Shown piece after piece: positions 26,643 to 36,374 of a stretch of DNA of 64,000 nt (positions within the stretch are counted from its first letter, which is position 1; the number at the start of each line of letters is the position of its first letter). The stretch is from Rivularia sp. PCC 7116 (GTDB taxonomy: Bacteria > Cyanobacteriota > Cyanobacteriia > Cyanobacteriales > Nostocaceae), in the NCBI RefSeq assembly GCF_000316665.1, contig NC_019678.1, forward strand, positions 5,890,001 through 5,954,000, in the 5' to 3' direction. A program made the position numbers and the translations under genes. Below the pieces are notes generated by a model. The model had not been told where the DNA came from. It searched no databases and worked only from the letters and a program-made list of their open reading frames with translations.

Positions 26643-27689
26643 ACATTTCTTTTTAAGCTTATCAGGACTTACGCAATCATAAATTGTGATTGCGAACGAA
26701 AGGTAGTATAGGGAAGTATTCACCCGCAGGGCGTGGATCGTCTCAGCAAATAATGACGCAATTTCGTCAGTTTTGCGTAAGTCCTACTTGTATTAAAAAC
26801 TAAGCTCAAATATTACATTTACAGCCTTCTAATTTACAAAAAATGGGGGGCTTTTGCTGTAGGGAAATTCATGTATATAAAGTACTCCTGCAAGTCTTAA
26901 AGTATGTAGACTTTGTTTACGAACTATATGAGTTAAGTATAAAGAATATAGCGGTTTTGTTGAGTGCAATACAACAGATAACTATGCCCGTTCTTTCCTT
27001 GAACACCCCTCTGCATTTTTGGGAGCGGAAGGGGAGGCACTGCGCTGCTAGCGTTTCCTCGCATTGAGAGAATTGGCATGGTAAGGTTCATCTGTATTAT
27101 ATCAAGCGTAAAAATTGCTATATACAATTTGACTAAGAATACAATTGATTCTCGACAGAAGCGTAAACAGTAAATAAAGTAGATAGGGGTTTTTACTGTT
27201 TTATGATTTAGTACTTGAAGTAGTAAGATAAGTCTAGCATGAGAATTGTTGGTGTTGCATAATACATTTGCCCAGTTTCAAAATAGCTAGTAGTGGTTAA
27301 AATGGGTTAGCACAACTGTAATTACTACCTTTTCACATAAAATACAAATAGTTTTAATTTTCCTTTATGTCAGGAAATCATTGAATTTTAATAACAGTAA
27401 ATCACATTATTATATTATTTTCTCTCAGGGATTGGTAAATATTATTACATAGTATCAAGAGAGCGGATTTTGGAATTGTGCAGATAACTGTAAAAATAAA
27501 TGTATATCATTTGCAATTGATTATATAAAATATGAATAAAAACATACTTAGATAAATATATAAATTTGTTATATATTCAATATTGAAGCCAATAAGAAAT
27601 ATATTAGACAACTAACAACTTATTGGCGGAACATACTTTTATGACTTTTGTCTTTGATAATTTATTAAGAGGTGTAAGAAGTCTGAATC
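26643..27689. other. 1 kb intergenic region with a MITE-like repeat
   Basis: Contains an inverted-repeat element (26664-26785). Short frames such as 26843-27067 and 27642-27788 show no protein-like composition, and the second overlaps the next gene in another frame. Otherwise AT-rich with nothing recognisable. Confidence 0.4.
26664..26785. mobile_element. AGGACTTACGCAA MITE-like element
   Basis: 122 bases bounded by perfect inverted repeats AGGACTTACGCAA and TTGCGTAAGTCCT. It is non-coding. Solo ends of the same type appear near 21236 (AGGACTTACACAA) and 55899 (TTGCGTAAGTCCT). No clear target duplication is visible. Confidence 0.75.
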
Positions 27690-27962
27690 ATGATCCAAAC
27701 AGTTATGATGAATTTGATAATTGTATTTTACCTAGTAATGGCTTGTTGTTTTTTTATGCAGTGGTTAGGTTTTTTTATAGATGATAAAGAAATGAATGCT
27801 GTACAACGCTCTTTCTCTTCCATAATTTTAATTATAGCTACTATTTTCTGGCCTTTTATTGTCCCTTTAGCTTATTTAGAATTACTGAAGTTTCATAAAA
27901 AGCACAAGCAAGTAATTGATTTACTTATAAGCTTGTCTGACCCTCAATTGTGCGATGAGTAA
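27690..27962 (+). CDS. Small two-span membrane protein
   Basis: 90 residues. Two hydrophobic helices (about 5-28 and 44-65) are separated by a short acidic loop (DDKEMNAVQRSFS), with a Lys/His-rich juxtamembrane patch (KFHKKHKQ) and a hydrophilic C-terminus. This topology recurs among small cyanobacterial hypothetical proteins. The likely start is the ATG at 27690 after GGTGTAAGAAG. There are no partners in operon. Function unknown. Confidence 0.6.
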   Translation: MIQTVMMNLIIVFYLVMACCFFMQWLGFFIDDKEMNAVQRSFSSIILIIATIFWPFIVPLAYLELLKFHKKHKQVIDLLISLSDPQLCDE

Positions 27963-28145
27963 AATCTTCGTGCTTTATATTGATTAATTCACGTGTAGTT
28001 TGTTTTTCATCTTCAATTTCAATTTTAAAAAAATTTCTGATATAAATGCATTCACATCATATGTGTAAGAAACAGCAGAGTTAATAGATAACCTCGATAA
28101 ATTAAATTGAATATAACTAATACGAAGTAAAATTATCGCAATAAT

Positions 28146-28943
28146 CTATTTCGTCGCTGAATTTGGAGTAGCTGGGGTACTTGGAGTCGCTGAGGTCGTT
28201 GGAGTAGTTTTTACAGTTGGGGCGCTTGTGGGTGTTACCGTGGGTGTTGAATTATTAGGAATAGCTTCTTGAGTTGGATTTATTGGAATTGGCTTAACTG
28301 TGGGAATGGCTGGGGTAGATTGAGTTGTCGGTAAGGTCGGGTTTACTGTGGGAGTTGGAGATGGAGTTTGTTGTTGAATTTCAACAGCTTTCCATTCTGA
28401 CAAAGAGCGTTTTACCGCATTTTCAAACTTGTTAGATACTAAAATAACTTCAGTATTGCCATCGGGTTTAGTCGCCAAATTTTTCTGAGCGTAAACAAGT
28501 TGATTATTAAAACTTGGCTTACTACCAACAACCAGCTTATGAGTTTTTTGATTATTTAATGTAATGTCAATAGTTGCTTGGGGTTGTTTTAATCCGAATT
28601 CCCCTAGTTGGGATGCAGGTGGATTTAAAGTGCGCTCGCTCTTTTCAGTTTCTAGCAAATTTAACAAGTAAGCTATCGTACCATCATTCGCAGGTACGTT
28701 ATCGGGAGATTTCATCAGCCACTTCGTTTTATCCGATTCCGGAGCGCGTTCCAAAGTTATAGTTTCTGAGGGGGTAGTTATTTTCAAGTTTTTAACATCT
28801 TCTTCTTTAAAAGAGAAAAGCTGCTGCTGTTTTTTCTTAACTTCTGCTTGTTGAGACTTCCATTGAAACTCGTAAAAATAAACAAAACCACCCAACAAGA
28901 TTGCTAGCAGCACTAAAACTAAAGTTGTTCGCTGTAATTTCAT
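28146..28943 (-). CDS. DUF4340 protein with Pro/Thr-rich tail
   Basis: 265 residues. An N-terminal membrane anchor (LVLVLLAILLGGFVYFYEF) is followed by a DUF4340 beta-rich domain (about 35-190; landmarks KWLMKSPDNVPANDGTIAYL and KTHKLVVGSKPSF). The last 75 residues are a low-complexity Pro/Thr/Ser tail (TPSPTPTVNPTLPTTQ and similar), probably an extended spacer in the periplasm. It is the last gene of a minus-strand operon with the GldG-like protein, ABC-2 permease and ATPase, with which DUF4340 proteins are commonly associated. The role of this complex is not established. Confidence 0.88.
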   Translation of the reverse strand: MKLQRTTLVLVLLAILLGGFVYFYEFQWKSQQAEVKKKQQQLFSFKEEDVKNLKITTPSETITLERAPESDKTKWLMKSPDNVPANDGTIAYLLNLLETEKSERTLNPPASQLGEFGLKQPQATIDITLNNQKTHKLVVGSKPSFNNQLVYAQKNLATKPDGNTEVILVSNKFENAVKRSLSEWKAVEIQQQTPSPTPTVNPTLPTTQSTPAIPTVKPIPINPTQEAIPNNSTPTVTPTSAPTVKTTPTTSATPSTPATPNSATK

Positions 28944-28994
28944 ATTGTTAGTTGTTAGTTGTTAGTTGTTACCCATTACCCATTACCCATTACC
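28944..28994. repeat. GTTAGTT and ACCCATT heptamer arrays
   Basis: Four GTTAGTT heptamers are followed by three ACCCATT heptamers between two genes of the same operon. Confidence 0.7.
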
Positions 28995-28996
28995 GT

Positions 28997-30592
28997 TTAT
29001 CTTCTTTGAAACCAAAGCAGGGCAGCTGCGACAAAAGCAAGTATGGGTAAAACCAATACAGAAGATATTGCTAAAAGATTTGCTTGCGCTTGGGAAAGAT
29101 TGAGACGACGATTTTTTGCTTGTTTGGGACGAATTGAAAGAGGTTGCGAATCTTGTTTGCTCAACCAAGTAACTGAGTTGAGAAATACGTCTCCATTCAA
29201 TTGCTGAGAAAATAAACCATCTGTAATAAAATCTGAATCTCCAAACACTACCATTCTTGATTCAGTGGCTTTGTTGTTTTCTGGAGGTGTCGGTGTTGGT
29301 GTTGGTGTTGGCGTGGGTGTTGGTGTTGGCGTGGGTGTTGGTGTCGGTGTCGGCTGTGCTGCAATTTTTCTTGTTAAAGCAACACCCAAAGTAAGAGGAC
29401 CTGGGATATCTTCGTTTTCGTTATATTCTAATTCTTCACTTTCCCAGTCGCTTTCACCCCAACTTATCGGTAATGGTCGAGTTCGTAACAAAGGTGTACT
29501 TTCAACACCTTGAACGGTAATTGTTTCAACTGGTCGCGCTAACTTATATATAGATATATCATTTTGAAACTCTTTAGTTATTGGATGTTCCCCGTAATCC
29601 GTCACGATTGATATACCGGGTGGTTGCGGTTGAGCGCTCTCAGTTGCATTAACTACTAAACGTCTATCTAAACCAACTCCCCATTGTTGCAGAAACACAT
29701 CTAGTTTGGGGTCAACACCAGGATCGACCATAACTAATAAATTACCACCACCATCGATGTAATTTTGCAAAGCTTGAATTTCACCTTCCAATAAGGGGCG
29801 TTGGGGACCTGCAAGAACTACAGCGTTAGCATCATCGGGAATTTTGGCAGTTTGGGTTAAATTTAAAGGCTCGGCAATATAATTTTGATCGGCTAAAGCT
29901 TGAACGGCTTGAGAAAGTTGACCTTCTCCTCGTCCTAACTGACGTTCGCCGTGACCTTGAAGGAAATAAATTTTAGATCTACTAGGATTAGAAATTTGTG
30001 CCAAACGGTTGGTTAATCTAGATTCGGAAAGCCGCTCCTGAGCATTAACAACCTGTACTAACTGTCGGTTTTCTCCTGACTCTAAATAAACTTCACCATA
30101 ATCTTTAAACCCAAATTGTGCAGCTAAATTCGGTCTGGCTAAAGGGTCTACATATTCAAACTGAAAATCTTTGTTGTTTCTGGCATAATTTTCTAGTAAA
30201 TCCTCATCAAAAGGATTCTTATTCGGATCGAACAGCCAAACTTTTGCAGGTTGTTCCAAGTTTTTGACCACTTCTTGGGATTGAGGAGCAAGGGTAAACA
30301 AGCCAGTTTCCGTTAAATCGGTTCGGATATTGTAGCGAGTAACCAAAAAGTTAATTAATCCCAAAATTGCCACTACAGCTACAGTTGCGATTAATGCATT
30401 AGTACCAACTTGAGTAGAGCGACGACTCCACCATTTTGTAGAATAGCTCTGCCATATTAACCAAAATACAGCAACAGCTAATCCTAAAATAATTAATACC
30501 AGCGGAATCGCTCCCCAATCTCCAGAGAAAAAACCCACCGTTAAACCCGCTGTTATCAGAAACGGTGCCAACCAAATCAAATACTTCATCAA
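28997..30592 (-). CDS. GldG-like ABC-type auxiliary protein
   Basis: 531 residues. Two N-terminal membrane spans, a large extracytoplasmic domain related to GldG and intraflagellar-transport IFT52-like folds (landmarks VWLFDPNKNPFDE, YFLQGHGERQL and NLLVMVDPGVDP), and a C-terminal span before the basic end FQRR. At about residues 412-435 there is a run of Pro-Thr dipeptides encoded by 29287-29355, which is probably variable in length. In Bacteroidetes GldG works with GldA and GldF in gliding; in cyanobacteria the same triplet is widespread without proven function. The gene is between the permease and DUF4340 genes. Confidence 0.88.
   Translation of the reverse strand: MMKYLIWLAPFLITAGLTVGFFSGDWGAIPLVLIILGLAVAVFWLIWQSYSTKWWSRRSTQVGTNALIATVAVVAILGLINFLVTRYNIRTDLTETGLFTLAPQSQEVVKNLEQPAKVWLFDPNKNPFDEDLLENYARNNKDFQFEYVDPLARPNLAAQFGFKDYGEVYLESGENRQLVQVVNAQERLSESRLTNRLAQISNPSRSKIYFLQGHGERQLGRGEGQLSQAVQALADQNYIAEPLNLTQTAKIPDDANAVVLAGPQRPLLEGEIQALQNYIDGGGNLLVMVDPGVDPKLDVFLQQWGVGLDRRLVVNATESAQPQPPGISIVTDYGEHPITKEFQNDISIYKLARPVETITVQGVESTPLLRTRPLPISWGESDWESEELEYNENEDIPGPLTLGVALTRKIAAQPTPTPTPTPTPTPTPTPTPTPTPPENNKATESRMVVFGDSDFITDGLFSQQLNGDVFLNSVTWLSKQDSQPLSIRPKQAKNRRLNLSQAQANLLAISSVLVLPILAFVAAALLWFQRR
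29287..29355. repeat. Simple repeat encoding (Pro-Thr)n in the GldG-like gene
   Basis: Hexanucleotide-like units GGTGTT/GGCGTG/GGTGTC on the plus strand encode alternating Pro and Thr on the minus strand. Likely prone to slippage in multiples of six, which preserves the frame. Confidence 0.8.
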
Positions 30593-30596
30593 TAAA

Positions 30597-30625
30597 CAGT
30601 GAACAGTGAACAGTAAACAGTAGTT
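30597..30625. repeat. AGTGAAC heptamer array
   Basis: Three to four AGTGAAC/AGTAAAC heptamers within the ABC operon, upstream of the GldG-like gene. Confidence 0.6.
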
Positions 30626-30714
30626 AAGAGTCGCAAATAGCGAATAATGTTAGTCTTGTCATCTTCTCTCTCAAGCCAACTAATAACTAACAACTAACAA
30701 CTAATAATTAATAA

Positions 30715-31527
30715 CTAATTCCGCTGAAAGCGAAATGCATCAATTGATTGTGCTGTTAGAAAAATGCCTAAAAGAATGTAGCTAAGAAATAATATGAAAC
30801 TACTGGTGTCAAATATTCCTTGTATCATGTTGTTATAATGATTTAGCAAGGACAAATGACTCAAAGCCTCTCCAATCGGACCACCAATAACTTTGGCAAC
30901 TAAATCTATAAATAACAATATTAAAATTACCGCGAAAGTCATAACGGCAGATAATATTGTACTGTTGGTTAAAGATGAAATAAACATTCCTAAAGATAGA
31001 ATAGATGCCGCTAGCAAGATTAATCCCAAATGTCCTATTAAGGGAATTGTCACAATTGCTGCGGGCTCCGATGCGCTTAAAACTACCGCTTCTAATACCA
31101 TTAATGGTAAAATTAATGTTATAAAAAACGTTAATACACCAAGCAACTTTCCTACAGCTACCGCCCAATTAGTAATGGGTGATGTTGCTAAAAGTTCTAA
31201 AGTTCCCCGCTTGCGTTCTTCAGCATAAAGTCCCATTGAAAGAATCGGCAATATAAACAATAAAAGCCATCCCATCCTATCTAAAAATGCTTTGATAAAT
31301 TCATAGGGAACATCTATAGCTGGTATTGCAACTCCAAATTGTTGTGACCTTGATTCCAAATCTGCAACAGCAGCTAAAATTCCTTCTGGACCGAGCAAAA
31401 TTAAAACAAAAAATAATCCAGCTAAAAACCAAAAAATGCCAGCAATTGCATAAGCTAATGGTGATACAAAGTAGGTTTGCAATTCCCGACGATAAATGGC
31501 AGTTATATTACTCAGTACTATACCCAT
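30715..31527 (-). CDS. ABC-2 type permease (GldF-like)
   Basis: 270 residues with six membrane spans. The N-terminal IYRRELQTYFVSPLAYAIAG and the cytoplasmic RKRGTLELLATSPITNWAVAVGKLLG block are diagnostic of the NosY/GldF group of ABC-2 permeases. It should form the transmembrane half of a transporter with the ATPase encoded immediately upstream: the ATPase stop and this ATG are adjacent (31528/31527). Substrate unknown. Confidence 0.92.
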   Translation of the reverse strand: MGIVLSNITAIYRRELQTYFVSPLAYAIAGIFWFLAGLFFVLILLGPEGILAAVADLESRSQQFGVAIPAIDVPYEFIKAFLDRMGWLLLFILPILSMGLYAEERKRGTLELLATSPITNWAVAVGKLLGVLTFFITLILPLMVLEAVVLSASEPAAIVTIPLIGHLGLILLAASILSLGMFISSLTNSTILSAVMTFAVILILLFIDLVAKVIGGPIGEALSHLSLLNHYNNMIQGIFDTSSFILFLSYILLGIFLTAQSIDAFRFQRN

Positions 31528-32541
31528 TTAAGCGACTTCTCCAAGATTTACTTCCTCTTCTTGTGTCTGGGTTGCCAAACTTTCTTCTTCCCTGGTTAAC
31601 TGTAAAAATACGTCTTCTAATGTAGCGTTAATTCGCCGCATTTCATGTAAGCGAAATCCTGCTTCATATAGTGAGCTAGCAATTAAGCTTCCCGGTTCGT
31701 TGCCTAATTGCGATACTACCCGCATTCTAAAACGATTTTCTTTTAGTTGATTTGTTCCCTCTTTGGATAACATCGGAATTGATTCTACCAGATTGACACC
31801 CGGTAAATTCTGCAACATTTGTTTTGCTAGAGCGGCTTCTCCTTCAACTTCTAATTCATAACCACTACCACCAGTCAGCTCGCTCATTAAATTATCTAAA
31901 GTATTTGTCGCCACGATTTTACCGCTATTAATAATTGCTACGCGATTACAAGTCATGCTGACTTCTGGCAAAATATGCGTAGAAATAATAATTGTATGAC
32001 TGCCAGCAAGGCTCTTAATTAGATTTCTGACATCTATTATTTGTCGAGGATCTAATCCTACCGTGGGTTCATCAAGGATAATTGCTGGTGGATCGTGGAC
32101 AATTGCTTGAGCAATTCCAACTCTTTGGCGATATCCTTTAGAAAGCTTGCGAATTAATACATGACGTTTATCTGTTAAATTACAGCGTTCCATCGCTGCT
32201 GCCACTTTAGCTTTGCGATCGCCTGCACTAATACCTTTAATACGCGCGACAAAAAACAAAAAACCTTGCACCGACATTTCTGGATATAGCGGCGGATTTT
32301 CTGGCAAATAACCGATTTTTTGCCTAACTGCCAAAGAGTCCTCATGCACATCAAAACCAGCAATTCTAGCCGTTCCGCTTGTAGCCGGTAGATAACCAGT
32401 TAAAATCCTCATGGTAGTAGTTTTTCCAGCACCGTTAGGTCCCAAAAATCCTAAAATTTCACCTTCTGAGACATTAAAAGTTACATCCTCTATCGCCGAG
32501 GCAGAACCGTATACTTTATTCAGATGTTCAACTTCAATCAT
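31528..32541 (-). CDS. ABC transporter ATP-binding protein (GldA/NatA-like)
   Basis: 337 residues. Walker A GPNGAGKTT, the signature LSKGYRQRVGIAQA, Walker B AIILDEPTVGLD and the switch His (IISTHIL) are intact, so the protein should hydrolyse ATP. The extended C-terminal region (about 220-337) is typical of DrrA/GldA-type ATPases that pair with ABC-2 permeases. It is the first gene of the minus-strand operon of ATPase, permease, GldG-like and DUF4340 proteins. Start ATG at 32541. Confidence 0.95.
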   Translation of the reverse strand: MIEVEHLNKVYGSASAIEDVTFNVSEGEILGFLGPNGAGKTTTMRILTGYLPATSGTARIAGFDVHEDSLAVRQKIGYLPENPPLYPEMSVQGFLFFVARIKGISAGDRKAKVAAAMERCNLTDKRHVLIRKLSKGYRQRVGIAQAIVHDPPAIILDEPTVGLDPRQIIDVRNLIKSLAGSHTIIISTHILPEVSMTCNRVAIINSGKIVATNTLDNLMSELTGGSGYELEVEGEAALAKQMLQNLPGVNLVESIPMLSKEGTNQLKENRFRMRVVSQLGNEPGSLIASSLYEAGFRLHEMRRINATLEDVFLQLTREEESLATQTQEEEVNLGEVA

Positions 32542-32930
32542 AAAAATGCTACCGATAACATCACAGATTTATCTTAATACTTACTATGGGGATTGGTAAT
32601 TGGTAATTGGTAATGGGAATTGGGGAATGGGTATGGGGCATTGGGGAAAATTTGAATCTCGTTTGTTAGTTAGGGAGCTATTCGACTCCCACTATGTAAG
32701 CTAGGAGTTTCAACCTCTAACCTTTAACATGCAGACCTTACTAGCTATTTTTGTTACTTAAAAAACAGATAAAAATGAGTATAAGACACTATGTTATAGA
32801 CAGTTATTCTATATACCGAAGAAGGAAAAACAAAATTATAGAACATTTAAATAATTTTATTTTCAATTACCAATTACCAATGCCCAATTACCAATTACCA
32901 ATTACCAATTCCCAATTCCCTTTTTAAACA
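32542..32930. other. Divergent intergenic region with inverted heptamer arrays
   Basis: GGTAATT heptamers at 32590-32640 and their complement ACCAATT/CCAATTA at 32860-32922 lie at opposite ends of the region. No coding signal. Promoters for the ABC operon and the SLH gene must lie here. Confidence 0.5.
32860..32922. repeat. CAATTAC heptamer array
   Basis: Seven to eight heptamers (CAATTAC, with variants) end nine bases before the start codon of the SLH-domain gene, so they occupy its ribosome-binding region. Confidence 0.7.
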
Positions 32931-35024
32931 ATGGTTAATTCGACTATAGCTACCACAGTTTATGTCAACCCCATAACTGGCAGCGATAACAACAATGGTT
33001 CGAGGTTGTCTCCTTTTAAAAGTCTTACTCATGCTTTAAATGGGCTTGGCTCACCTAGGATTGTTCAATTAGCTCCCGGTACTTATCATGCTGCCAATGG
33101 TGAAGTTTTCCCGCTGATTATTCCTAGTGGTGTCTGGGTAGTTGGCAATGAAGCCACCAAAGGTGAAGCTATTCTCATTGAAGGAAGTGGTGACTATCAA
33201 ACTAAAAACTTTGGCTCCCAAAACATAACTTTAGTTTTGGCTTCAAATGCTCAACTGATGGGTGTAACCGTTACCAATCCAGTTAATAAAGGGACTGGCG
33301 TTTGGATTGATTCTACTGAGCCTACTGTTGCGAATAATACTTTTGTTAAATGCCGTCGGGAAGGAATATTTATTAGCGGCAATGCTAAACCGGCTATTTT
33401 AGATAATGTTTTTGTTCAAAATGCTTCTGCTGGGCTGGTAATGGCACGCAATGCTAAAGGGGAGATATTGCGGAATGTCATGCAGAGAAATTCCATTGGT
33501 ATTGCTATTAGCGATTTCGCCGCTCCTCTGGTAGCTAATAATAAGTTATCAGAAAACCGCGTTGCCATAGCTTTATCCAGGGAAGCAAAACCAGTACTCA
33601 GATATAACCTGATTGCCGATAATTCATCTGGTGGTTTACTGCTTAACGGTAATTCAATACCCGACTTAGGTAGTTCTCAAGATCCTGCGGGTAACACCTT
33701 TCGCGATAATAACGAATACGATATTCAAAATGCTACGTCGGTTAAGCTGGTATCGGCAGGCAATTTATTAAATCCAACTTTAGTTAAAGGATTGCTAGAC
33801 TTTGTTGCTACTAATATAGATAATCCCCGACAGCTAGCCGTCAATAGCAGTTTTCCCGATTTGAACGGGCATTGGGCTGCACCTTTTATTGAAGCAGTAT
33901 ATGAAAAAGGGCTGATTAGCGGATTTCCCGACGGTACATTTGCACCAGAAGCACCGATTACTCGCGCTCAGTATGCAGCAATCATTTCCAAAACTTTTCA
34001 ATTACCTTTGAGAAGAAAAGTAAGAAAATTCACCGATATAAAATCAAGCTTTTGGGCAGCTTCAGCTATTTATCGCGGTGCTGGTATGGGCTTTATCAGC
34101 GGTTTTCCCGACGGTTCATTTCGTCCAAATCAAAATTTAACCAAATCTCAAGCAATAGTTTCCATTGTGAGCGGCTTAAGACTTAAAGGCGGAAATCCCA
34201 ATGTTTTGGCTATGTATGCCGATCGCGCTCAAATTCCCAGTTACGCGACTAATGCAATGGCTATAGCTACGCAAAAATTATTGGTAGTCAATTACCCGCA
34301 AACAGAACAATTGCAACCTTTAGTGGATATTAGCCGCGCTGAAGTAGTAGCTTTGATTTATCAGGCTTTGGTAGCCCTAGATAAACAAAAAGCCATAGCT
34401 TCACCCTACATCGTCAAACCCGATGGGGATACTATGCCTTCCTTCACCGATTTAACGGGGCATTGGGCAGAAAAATTTATCCGCAGTTTAGTTAGCCTAG
34501 ATTTTACTACTGGCTTCGCTGACGGTACATATAAACCCGATATACCCATGAATCGCGCTCAATACGCTGCCTTAATCGTCAAAGCTTTTAACCCCACACC
34601 AAAACGTTCGGTAAGTGATTTTTTAGATGTTCCAGGCAAATCCTGGGCGTATAAATCAATTAAAGCCGCCGCACAAGGTGGATTTGTGGGAGGATTCAGC
34701 GACGGTACCTTTCGCCCCCAGGAAAACGTACAGCGCCTACAAATAATTGTCTCTTTAGTCAACGGACTTGGATTAACAGCCGCTCATGGCTCCGCTTTAC
34801 AAAACTTTATAGATAGTCAAACCCTTCCCAATTATGCACGGACGGCTGTGGCAACTGCTACACAGCAAAGAATTGTGGTAAATTATCCAGACCCCAAGAA
34901 AATCGAAGCAAAGCGGGAAGCAACGCGAGCTGAAGTAGCAGCGATGGTTTATCAAGCACTGGTAGCCATTAAACGCACGCCTCCCATCAACTCACCCTAT
35001 ATAATTTTTCCTAATGGCAATTGA
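32931..35024 (+). CDS. DUF1565 beta-helix protein with SLH domains
   Basis: 697 residues. Residues 1-300 are a DUF1565/right-handed beta-helix region (YVNPITGSDNNNGSRLSPF, then PbH1-type repeats such as NNTFVKCRREGIFISGNAKP). Residues 305-690 contain S-layer homology segments, clearly FPDLNGHWAAPFIEAVYEKG, FTDIKSSFWAASAIYRGAG, FTDLTGHWAEKFIRSLVS and FLDVPGKSWAYKSIKAAA, each followed by a GF.DGTF.P motif. SLH domains bind cell-wall polymers, so the protein should be at the cell surface; yet no signal peptide is visible and an in-frame stop lies just upstream of the ATG. Related to the convergent DUF1565 protein at 36375-38006. Confidence 0.88.
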   Translation: MVNSTIATTVYVNPITGSDNNNGSRLSPFKSLTHALNGLGSPRIVQLAPGTYHAANGEVFPLIIPSGVWVVGNEATKGEAILIEGSGDYQTKNFGSQNITLVLASNAQLMGVTVTNPVNKGTGVWIDSTEPTVANNTFVKCRREGIFISGNAKPAILDNVFVQNASAGLVMARNAKGEILRNVMQRNSIGIAISDFAAPLVANNKLSENRVAIALSREAKPVLRYNLIADNSSGGLLLNGNSIPDLGSSQDPAGNTFRDNNEYDIQNATSVKLVSAGNLLNPTLVKGLLDFVATNIDNPRQLAVNSSFPDLNGHWAAPFIEAVYEKGLISGFPDGTFAPEAPITRAQYAAIISKTFQLPLRRKVRKFTDIKSSFWAASAIYRGAGMGFISGFPDGSFRPNQNLTKSQAIVSIVSGLRLKGGNPNVLAMYADRAQIPSYATNAMAIATQKLLVVNYPQTEQLQPLVDISRAEVVALIYQALVALDKQKAIASPYIVKPDGDTMPSFTDLTGHWAEKFIRSLVSLDFTTGFADGTYKPDIPMNRAQYAALIVKAFNPTPKRSVSDFLDVPGKSWAYKSIKAAAQGGFVGGFSDGTFRPQENVQRLQIIVSLVNGLGLTAAHGSALQNFIDSQTLPNYARTAVATATQQRIVVNYPDPKKIEAKREATRAEVAAMVYQALVAIKRTPPINSPYIIFPNGN

Positions 35025-35281
35025 TTAGTAGAATATATTTATTTAGAATTAGCCTCATTCTCGTATCCTCGTGAATGAAAATAATTCTTAATTAGTGGTA
35101 ATTAGCTGCATTTTTAAGATAGGGGCGAATTAATTTTTTAACCAGAGCAACACTACCTAAAGAGCAACACTACCTAATTAGATTTAAAATACTTGGGAAC
35201 AGTTCACCGTATCAAAAGGTACTTTACTTTTTTTGAGGATGGTAGCAGAATATATGCCCATTACCGCATCGTTTCCAACCC

Positions 35282-36133
35282 ATGTTCACCCAAACCGAGA
35301 ACGTGACTAACAACTTAGCTGTATCGCTGTTAACACATTATAGTTTTGACCTCGGTGGATATAGCGCCAGCGAGTTAGTTAAACGTTGGGAAAACCAATA
35401 TCCCTCGAATTGGGTACATTTGGCAATCATTGAGGCATTGTATCAAGGACGCTATAAGGCAGTATCGGCACAGCAAATACTAACTCTTTGGCTGAAGAGA
35501 AATCATCCTAGCTACCACTTCAATATGGAGTTCGAGCGTTTAATTTGCAATAAGCTGCCTGAAGATTTGAGATGGAATAACAGTTTGCCGCCGTTGCCAC
35601 CTGCATTACCCAGCGTGAGCAGTAGTCGTACTATTGAAGAAGTAATGACAAGTTACGAATCCCAACAGCGACAGTTAGTTTCTTCGTATCAAGAAAATAC
35701 CGAAAGCGAGCAAATTCAAACTACAGATACATTTGCCGAAACTGACAATTACTATACATCGGCAGGTATAGAAGCAGAAGAAAACCGCAGTACCAGAAAT
35801 GCATCAAAACTGCTTCCCACTTCATCTAGTATGGTTTTTGTTCCCGCATCAGAATCTTCGACATCGATAGTTCGCAGCACCGAATCAAGAACTTTAACAG
35901 AAGCAAGAAGCCAAAACCGGGCTGTAATAAATTCCAAATTGATGGAATTTCAAGAATTTAAAAAATTAAAACAAGCAGAAGAATCAGAAGAATCAGAAAA
36001 ACCTTTGACTTCCGAAACCATGCCAAAACTATTGCCCCCTGAAAGGAATCATCCACCCATTGAACAATTTACCCCCGAACAAAGCGATTCGAGCGATACG
36101 TTTACCTCGAAGTTGAAAGGAGTTATGGGGTGA
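35282..36133 (+). CDS. Conserved cyanobacterial protein with helical N-terminal domain
   Basis: 283 residues. The first 100 residues form a compact, mostly helical domain (SASELVKRWENQYPSNWVHL, ALYQGRYKAVSAQQILTLWL and HFNMEFERLICNKLPED) that I recognise as recurring in cyanobacterial hypothetical proteins; it may be a winged-helix-like or scaffold domain. The remaining 180 residues are Ser/Thr/Glu-rich and probably disordered. No signal peptide. It is conserved enough to be a real gene, but no function can be given. The 3' end abuts heptamer arrays. Confidence 0.65.
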   Translation: MFTQTENVTNNLAVSLLTHYSFDLGGYSASELVKRWENQYPSNWVHLAIIEALYQGRYKAVSAQQILTLWLKRNHPSYHFNMEFERLICNKLPEDLRWNNSLPPLPPALPSVSSSRTIEEVMTSYESQQRQLVSSYQENTESEQIQTTDTFAETDNYYTSAGIEAEENRSTRNASKLLPTSSSMVFVPASESSTSIVRSTESRTLTEARSQNRAVINSKLMEFQEFKKLKQAEESEESEKPLTSETMPKLLPPERNHPPIEQFTPEQSDSSDTFTSKLKGVMG

Positions 36134-36182
36134 GCAGTGAGCAGTGAGCAGTGAACAGTGAACAGTGAACAGTGAGCAGTAA
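36131..36182. repeat. GTGAGCA/GTGAACA heptamer array
   Basis: Seven heptamers GTGA(G/A)CA directly after a stop codon. Confidence 0.75.
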
Positions 36183-36297
36183 TGGATAGGGGAAGAGGAC
36201 AAGGAGAGGGGGAAGAGAGAGTGAGGGAGTGAGAGAGTGAGGGAGTGAGGGAGGAAGAAAATAAAAAATCATCACCCCATCATTTCGTCAGCTATTC

Positions 36298-36372
36298 CCA
36301 ATGCCCAATGCCCAATGCCCCATGCCCAATGCCCAATGCCCAATGCCCAATGCCCAATGCCCCATGCCCAAT
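36298..36372. repeat. AATGCCC heptamer array
   Basis: Ten consecutive heptamers (A/C)ATGCCC in perfect register, ending just before the stop codon of the convergent DUF1565 gene. Confidence 0.85.
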
Positions 36373-36374
36373 TA

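Noticed and set aside
26843-27067. 74-residue plus-strand frame after the MITE
   Set aside because: Covers degenerate repeat sequence (CACCCCTCTGCATTTTTGGG) and lacks a coding pattern.
28146-32541. Gliding-motility operon
   Set aside because: Only GldA, GldF and GldG relatives are present; this triplet is widespread in non-gliding bacteria, so the name alone does not support motility.
36298-36372. CRISPR-like repeats in heptamer arrays
   Set aside because: Period is seven bases with no spacers; simple tandem repeats.
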